DNA from: Flagellimonas profundi | Lineage (GTDB): Bacteria; Bacteroidota; Bacteroidia; Flavobacteriales; Flavobacteriaceae | Assembly (NCBI RefSeq): GCF_017313275.1 | Contig: NZ_JAFLNM010000002.1 | Span: 248,001-312,000 of the forward strand | Length of the DNA: 64,000 nt | Reading direction: 5' to 3' | Shown: positions 61,376 through 64,000 of the stretch, piece by piece | Layout of the letters: the number at the start of each line of letters is the position of its first letter | Position numbering within the stretch: position 1 is the stretch's first letter | Translations under genes and position numbers: made by a program | Notes under the pieces: model-generated | What the model saw: only the letters and a program-made list of their open reading frames with translations | Told to the model about the DNA's origin: nothing | The model's database searches: none

Positions 61376-62427
61376 ACATTATAGATGTGCTGGAAAATAT
61401 CCGTTCATTCGAAGGCAAAGGGTTTGAGTGTGATGATAAAGCCATTCTTATAGAATATCAGAAAAAAGAAGAGGAGAAAACAAGTCTGGCCATTAAGATA
61501 CTCTCCATTTTTGGCAGTTTAATGGCTGTTTTTGTCTTTATTTGGTTTCTGTACATTATAGAACTCTTCGATTCTGGTTGGGGAATGCTTCTATTGGGAA
61601 TTGGGCTTCTGGTCGCTGCCATTGGACTGAGCAGAAAATACGAAACCTTTATGTTTGATACTTTCTGTGTTTCGCTATATGTGCTGGGGTTTGTACTTTT
61701 CGTTTTTGACATGCTCGTTTATTGGGCAAACGAGGATAATTTTGTCCCGCTGTCCATATTGATTGCTTTATGCTGTTTTTTCTTTGCCAAAAACTACATT
61801 ATATCCTTTATTTCCATTCTTGCCGTTGGCACCAATATATTGATGTATATCATTTCAAAGGATATTTATGATGCCATTCATGGTTATATCGCATTAAATA
61901 CCTGTGTGTTTGTCTATTGCTTTCTCAATGAGGCCAAATTGATCACTTCATACCCTAAGTTATCCAAACTGTATGATCCGCTTCGTATCGGGTTGGTTTT
62001 TTGCTTCCTTTTTGGTCTTGTTCCTTTCGGTATGTACAGTACTTTTCCCGTGTCCCAAAACTTCATTTGGATATCTTCGATTGTTATCATTCTTGCCATT
62101 CTGTACGTGGTTCGCCATATTTTGAAAACCCTCAATATTAATTCCAAAAAAAGCAAGGTCTGGATATACTCCCTAAGCTCCCTTGCCCTATTGCCCACGC
62201 TTTTTGCTCCCGCCATTTGTGGGGCATTGCTCATTATGCTGTCAGCTTTTTGGGTTAACCATAAAACCGGTTTGGCCATAGGGATAATTGCCCTTGTTTA
62301 CTTTGTAATTCAATATTATTATGATCTTGACCTGACCCTTTTGACAAAATCCACTATTCTGTTTTCGTCAGGTGTTGTGTTCGTCCTCTTGTATCTATTC
62401 TTTACGAAAAAGACCCAATCCCCATGA
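61363..62427 (+). CDS. DUF4401 membrane protein
   Basis: 354 aa with a charged N-terminal stretch (VLENIRSFEGKGFECDDKAI), then ten to eleven TM helices, as in DUF4401 proteins, which usually accompany DUF2157. I place the start at ATG 61363 (MGKLNIIDVL), which overlaps the DUF2157 gene by 13 bases; an ATG at 61336 is also in frame and would overlap by 40 bases. Its last TM-like segment ends shortly before the stop (FTKKTQSP). It shares the 4-base ATGA overlap with the next gene, pointing to translational coupling. Function unknown. Confidence 0.82.
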   Translation: MGKLNIIDVLENIRSFEGKGFECDDKAILIEYQKKEEEKTSLAIKILSIFGSLMAVFVFIWFLYIIELFDSGWGMLLLGIGLLVAAIGLSRKYETFMFDTFCVSLYVLGFVLFVFDMLVYWANEDNFVPLSILIALCCFFFAKNYIISFISILAVGTNILMYIISKDIYDAIHGYIALNTCVFVYCFLNEAKLITSYPKLSKLYDPLRIGLVFCFLFGLVPFGMYSTFPVSQNFIWISSIVIILAILYVVRHILKTLNINSKKSKVWIYSLSSLALLPTLFAPAICGALLIMLSAFWVNHKTGLAIGIIALVYFVIQYYYDLDLTLLTKSTILFSSGVVFVLLYLFFTKKTQSP

Positions 62428-62912
62428 AAAAATATAGTTGGATCATCATACTCGCAAACCTCGTGGTCTTTCTTGGGGTTTTTAACTTTTCCATTATTAA
62501 AAAGGAAAAACAACTGACCCGTGGAAATTTGATTTTTTTGGAGCTGTCTCCTGTAGACCCCAGGTCGTTGCTGCAAGGAGATTATATGCAGTTGCGTTAT
62601 GAAATCGCCAACAATCTGGACTATGATAACATTCCCGAACATGGATTATGTGCCATAGAACTAAATGGCTATGGTATCGCTAAAAATATCCGTTATCTGG
62701 AAGATATGGGCCAGATCAACACCAACGAGCATCCCTTAAAATACACTGGCAAACAATGGTGGGGCTTAAAATTTGGTGCGGAATCCTTTTTCTTTCAAGA
62801 AGGTGAAGTCGAAAAATATGAAAAAGTCAAATATGGAGGCATTAGTGTAGATGAAAATGGAAATGCTATTTTAATAGGTTTATACGATGTCAACCTTAAA
62901 AAGATAGAATAA
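62424..62912 (+). CDS. GDYXXLXY domain membrane-anchored protein
   Basis: 162 aa. One N-terminal TM anchor (WIIILANLVVFLGVFNFSI), then an exported domain with the name-giving motif GDYMQLRYE (residues 52-60). A further conserved part reads QWWGLKFGAESFFFQEGEVEKYE, where the FFFQEG element is typical. Together with the two preceding genes it forms the DUF2157-DUF4401-GDYXXLXY unit. Its role is unknown; its topology suggests a periplasmic partner of the two polytopic proteins. The DNA methyltransferase gene starts 16 bases later. Confidence 0.84.
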   Translation: MKKYSWIIILANLVVFLGVFNFSIIKKEKQLTRGNLIFLELSPVDPRSLLQGDYMQLRYEIANNLDYDNIPEHGLCAIELNGYGIAKNIRYLEDMGQINTNEHPLKYTGKQWWGLKFGAESFFFQEGEVEKYEKVKYGGISVDENGNAILIGLYDVNLKKIE

Positions 62913-62927
62913 ATCCTATTTTTGGGT

Positions 62928-64000
62928 ATGCAACAACTCAAGGTCTGTGAACTTTTTGCGGGTGTAGGCGGTTTTCGCCTAGGATTGGAAAATACCGGTC
63001 ACTATGCAGTAGTATGGAGCAACCAATGGGAACCGTCGACCAAAATGCAACATGCTTCTATGGTCTATGAAGCGCGATTTGGCGCTGAAAACCATTCCAA
63101 TGCAAATATTGAGACGGTTGCTACGAGCGAAATCCCCGATTTTGATATGCTGGTAGGTGGATTTCCTTGCCAAGACTATTCCGTTGCAACATCTTTAAAG
63201 AACTCCAAAGGGCTTCTCGGTAAAAAAGGGGTGCTATGGTGGTCCATCCATCGTATTTTGTCAGAAAAAAAGAACAAGCCGAAATATCTTTTTTTGGAAA
63301 ATGTGGATCGGCTTTTAAAATCGCCTTCAAACCAACGCGGACGTGATTTTGCCGTGATGCTCCGTAGTTTATCGGATTTGGGCTATGCAGTCGAATGGCG
63401 CGTGATAAATGCGGCCGAGTATGGAATGCCACAGCGCCGAAGGCGCGTTTTTTTTCTGGCATATTTTAAGGGTACCGAGATATACAAAAAACTCCAAAAT
63501 TCCCCTGCAACAGACTGGATGCTCAAGGATGGAACCTTCTGCAATGCCTTTCCTGTGGCGCAAACTTTCCAAAATGCCGTCGAGCTTGATTTAGAAGAGG
63601 ATTTGGTATCCTTATCCAATAATTTCAATACCGAAAAAGGACTTTCCCCTTTTTTAAACACAGGTATTTGTATGGATGGAAAGGTTTCTACCCTAAAAAC
63701 ATCTCCTTCTTACGACGGCAAAAAAACTTTACTCTTCGATATTCTGATGGAGAAGGAAATACCGTCGGATTATTATATTGATGCCACCGATTTGCCCAAA
63801 TGGGAATACTTGAAGGGCTCTAAAAAAGAAATTCGCAAGACCAAAGCAGGTTTTCAATACAATTACAGTGAGGGCAGCATGGTTTTCCCAGATGCCCTTG
63901 ATCAACCTTCCAGAACTATAATAACCGGAGAAGGCGGCAAGTCCCCGTCCCGGTTTAAACACGTGGTCCAAACCTCCAAGGGACTGCGAAGACTTTTACC
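62928..64000 (+). CDS. DNA (cytosine-5) methyltransferase, 3'-partial
   Basis: The reading frame runs from ATG 62928 to the right edge without a stop, 357 codons visible. Conserved motifs follow in order: I FAGVGGFRLG (residues 10-19), IV with catalytic Cys81 in GGFPCQDYS, VI ENV (124-126), VIII QRRRR (169-173), and near the edge IX/X-like PSRTIITGEGG and KGLRRLLP. The stretch between VIII and IX (about 185-310) is the target-recognition region. The specificity cannot be read. No restriction enzyme is seen in the window; one could lie beyond the edge, or the enzyme could be an orphan. It starts 16 bases after the GDYXXLXY gene. Confidence 0.93.
   Translation, partial: MQQLKVCELFAGVGGFRLGLENTGHYAVVWSNQWEPSTKMQHASMVYEARFGAENHSNANIETVATSEIPDFDMLVGGFPCQDYSVATSLKNSKGLLGKKGVLWWSIHRILSEKKNKPKYLFLENVDRLLKSPSNQRGRDFAVMLRSLSDLGYAVEWRVINAAEYGMPQRRRRVFFLAYFKGTEIYKKLQNSPATDWMLKDGTFCNAFPVAQTFQNAVELDLEEDLVSLSNNFNTEKGLSPFLNTGICMDGKVSTLKTSPSYDGKKTLLFDILMEKEIPSDYYIDATDLPKWEYLKGSKKEIRKTKAGFQYNYSEGSMVFPDALDQPSRTIITGEGGKSPSRFKHVVQTSKGLRRLL

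Noticed and set aside
1..64000. CRISPR arrays, insertion sequences, rRNA, prophage, replication origin
   Set aside because: No regular direct repeats with spacers, no transposase or integrase reading frame, no phage genes and no rRNA-like stretch were seen.

Overview
The window looks like a chromosomal segment of a marine-type member of the Bacteroidota, most likely family Flavobacteriaceae. The basis is the protein repertoire (TonB-linked outer-membrane receptor, FtsX permease arrays, DUF2157/DUF4401/GDYXXLXY trio, gene order ribE-pdxA-yceD-rpmF-fabH-accB-accC), the near absence of Shine-Dalgarno sites, and a recurring TAnnTTTG promoter element typical of this phylum. I could not run a database search, so the family assignment rests on recognition alone.

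Left part (1-15.8 kb): a prolyl oligopeptidase (5' end outside the window), a lone ABC ATPase overlapping arfB, a secreted M14-type metallopeptidase, a TauE/SafE permease divergent from a sodium:solute symporter, riboflavin synthase divergent from pdxA, then a housekeeping block yceD-rpmF, fabH-accB-accC (ribosome and fatty-acid initiation) and a FAD oxidoreductase.

Central part (15.8-36.9 kb): a single leftward run of ten genes, TolC-type outer-membrane protein, HlyD-type adaptor, ABC ATPase, five tandem double-module FtsX/MacB permeases, a secreted serine hydrolase and a second, atypical ABC ATPase. It is divergent from an NtrC-type response regulator, a histidine kinase with almost no periplasmic loop, and a small Gre-factor-like protein. 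The layout suggests a transporter array that is both sensed and controlled by its own two-component system, reminiscent of Bce-type modules but built with MacA/TolC-like partners. This is the most interesting system in the window. The shared intergenic region holds two inverted repeats and two TGGCACA repeats.

Middle-right (37-44 kb): an unusual protein with an N-terminal macroglobulin-like region and a C-terminal TonB plug but no barrel; an orphan four-helix sensor; a small secreted protein and a Gre/Rnk-like protein behind a textbook sigma-54 promoter; and a second NtrC-type two-component pair with a canonical GAFTGA loop. Near-palindromes lie at enhancer distance upstream of the sigma-54 promoter.

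Right part (43.8-64 kb): a tRNA with anticodon CAT, methylmalonyl-CoA epimerase, rbfA and a LolE-like permease, dusB, an outer-membrane beta-barrel receptor, lepA, a CPA antiporter with a TrkA-N domain, a peptidase run (MBL hydrolase, lipoprotein subtilase, M1 aminopeptidase), rnpA overlapping a C-terminal processing peptidase, the DUF2157/DUF4401/GDYXXLXY trio, and a cytosine-5 DNA methyltransferase cut by the right edge. No stretch longer than about 210 bases lacks a gene. I saw no insertion sequence, CRISPR array, rRNA, prophage or origin.
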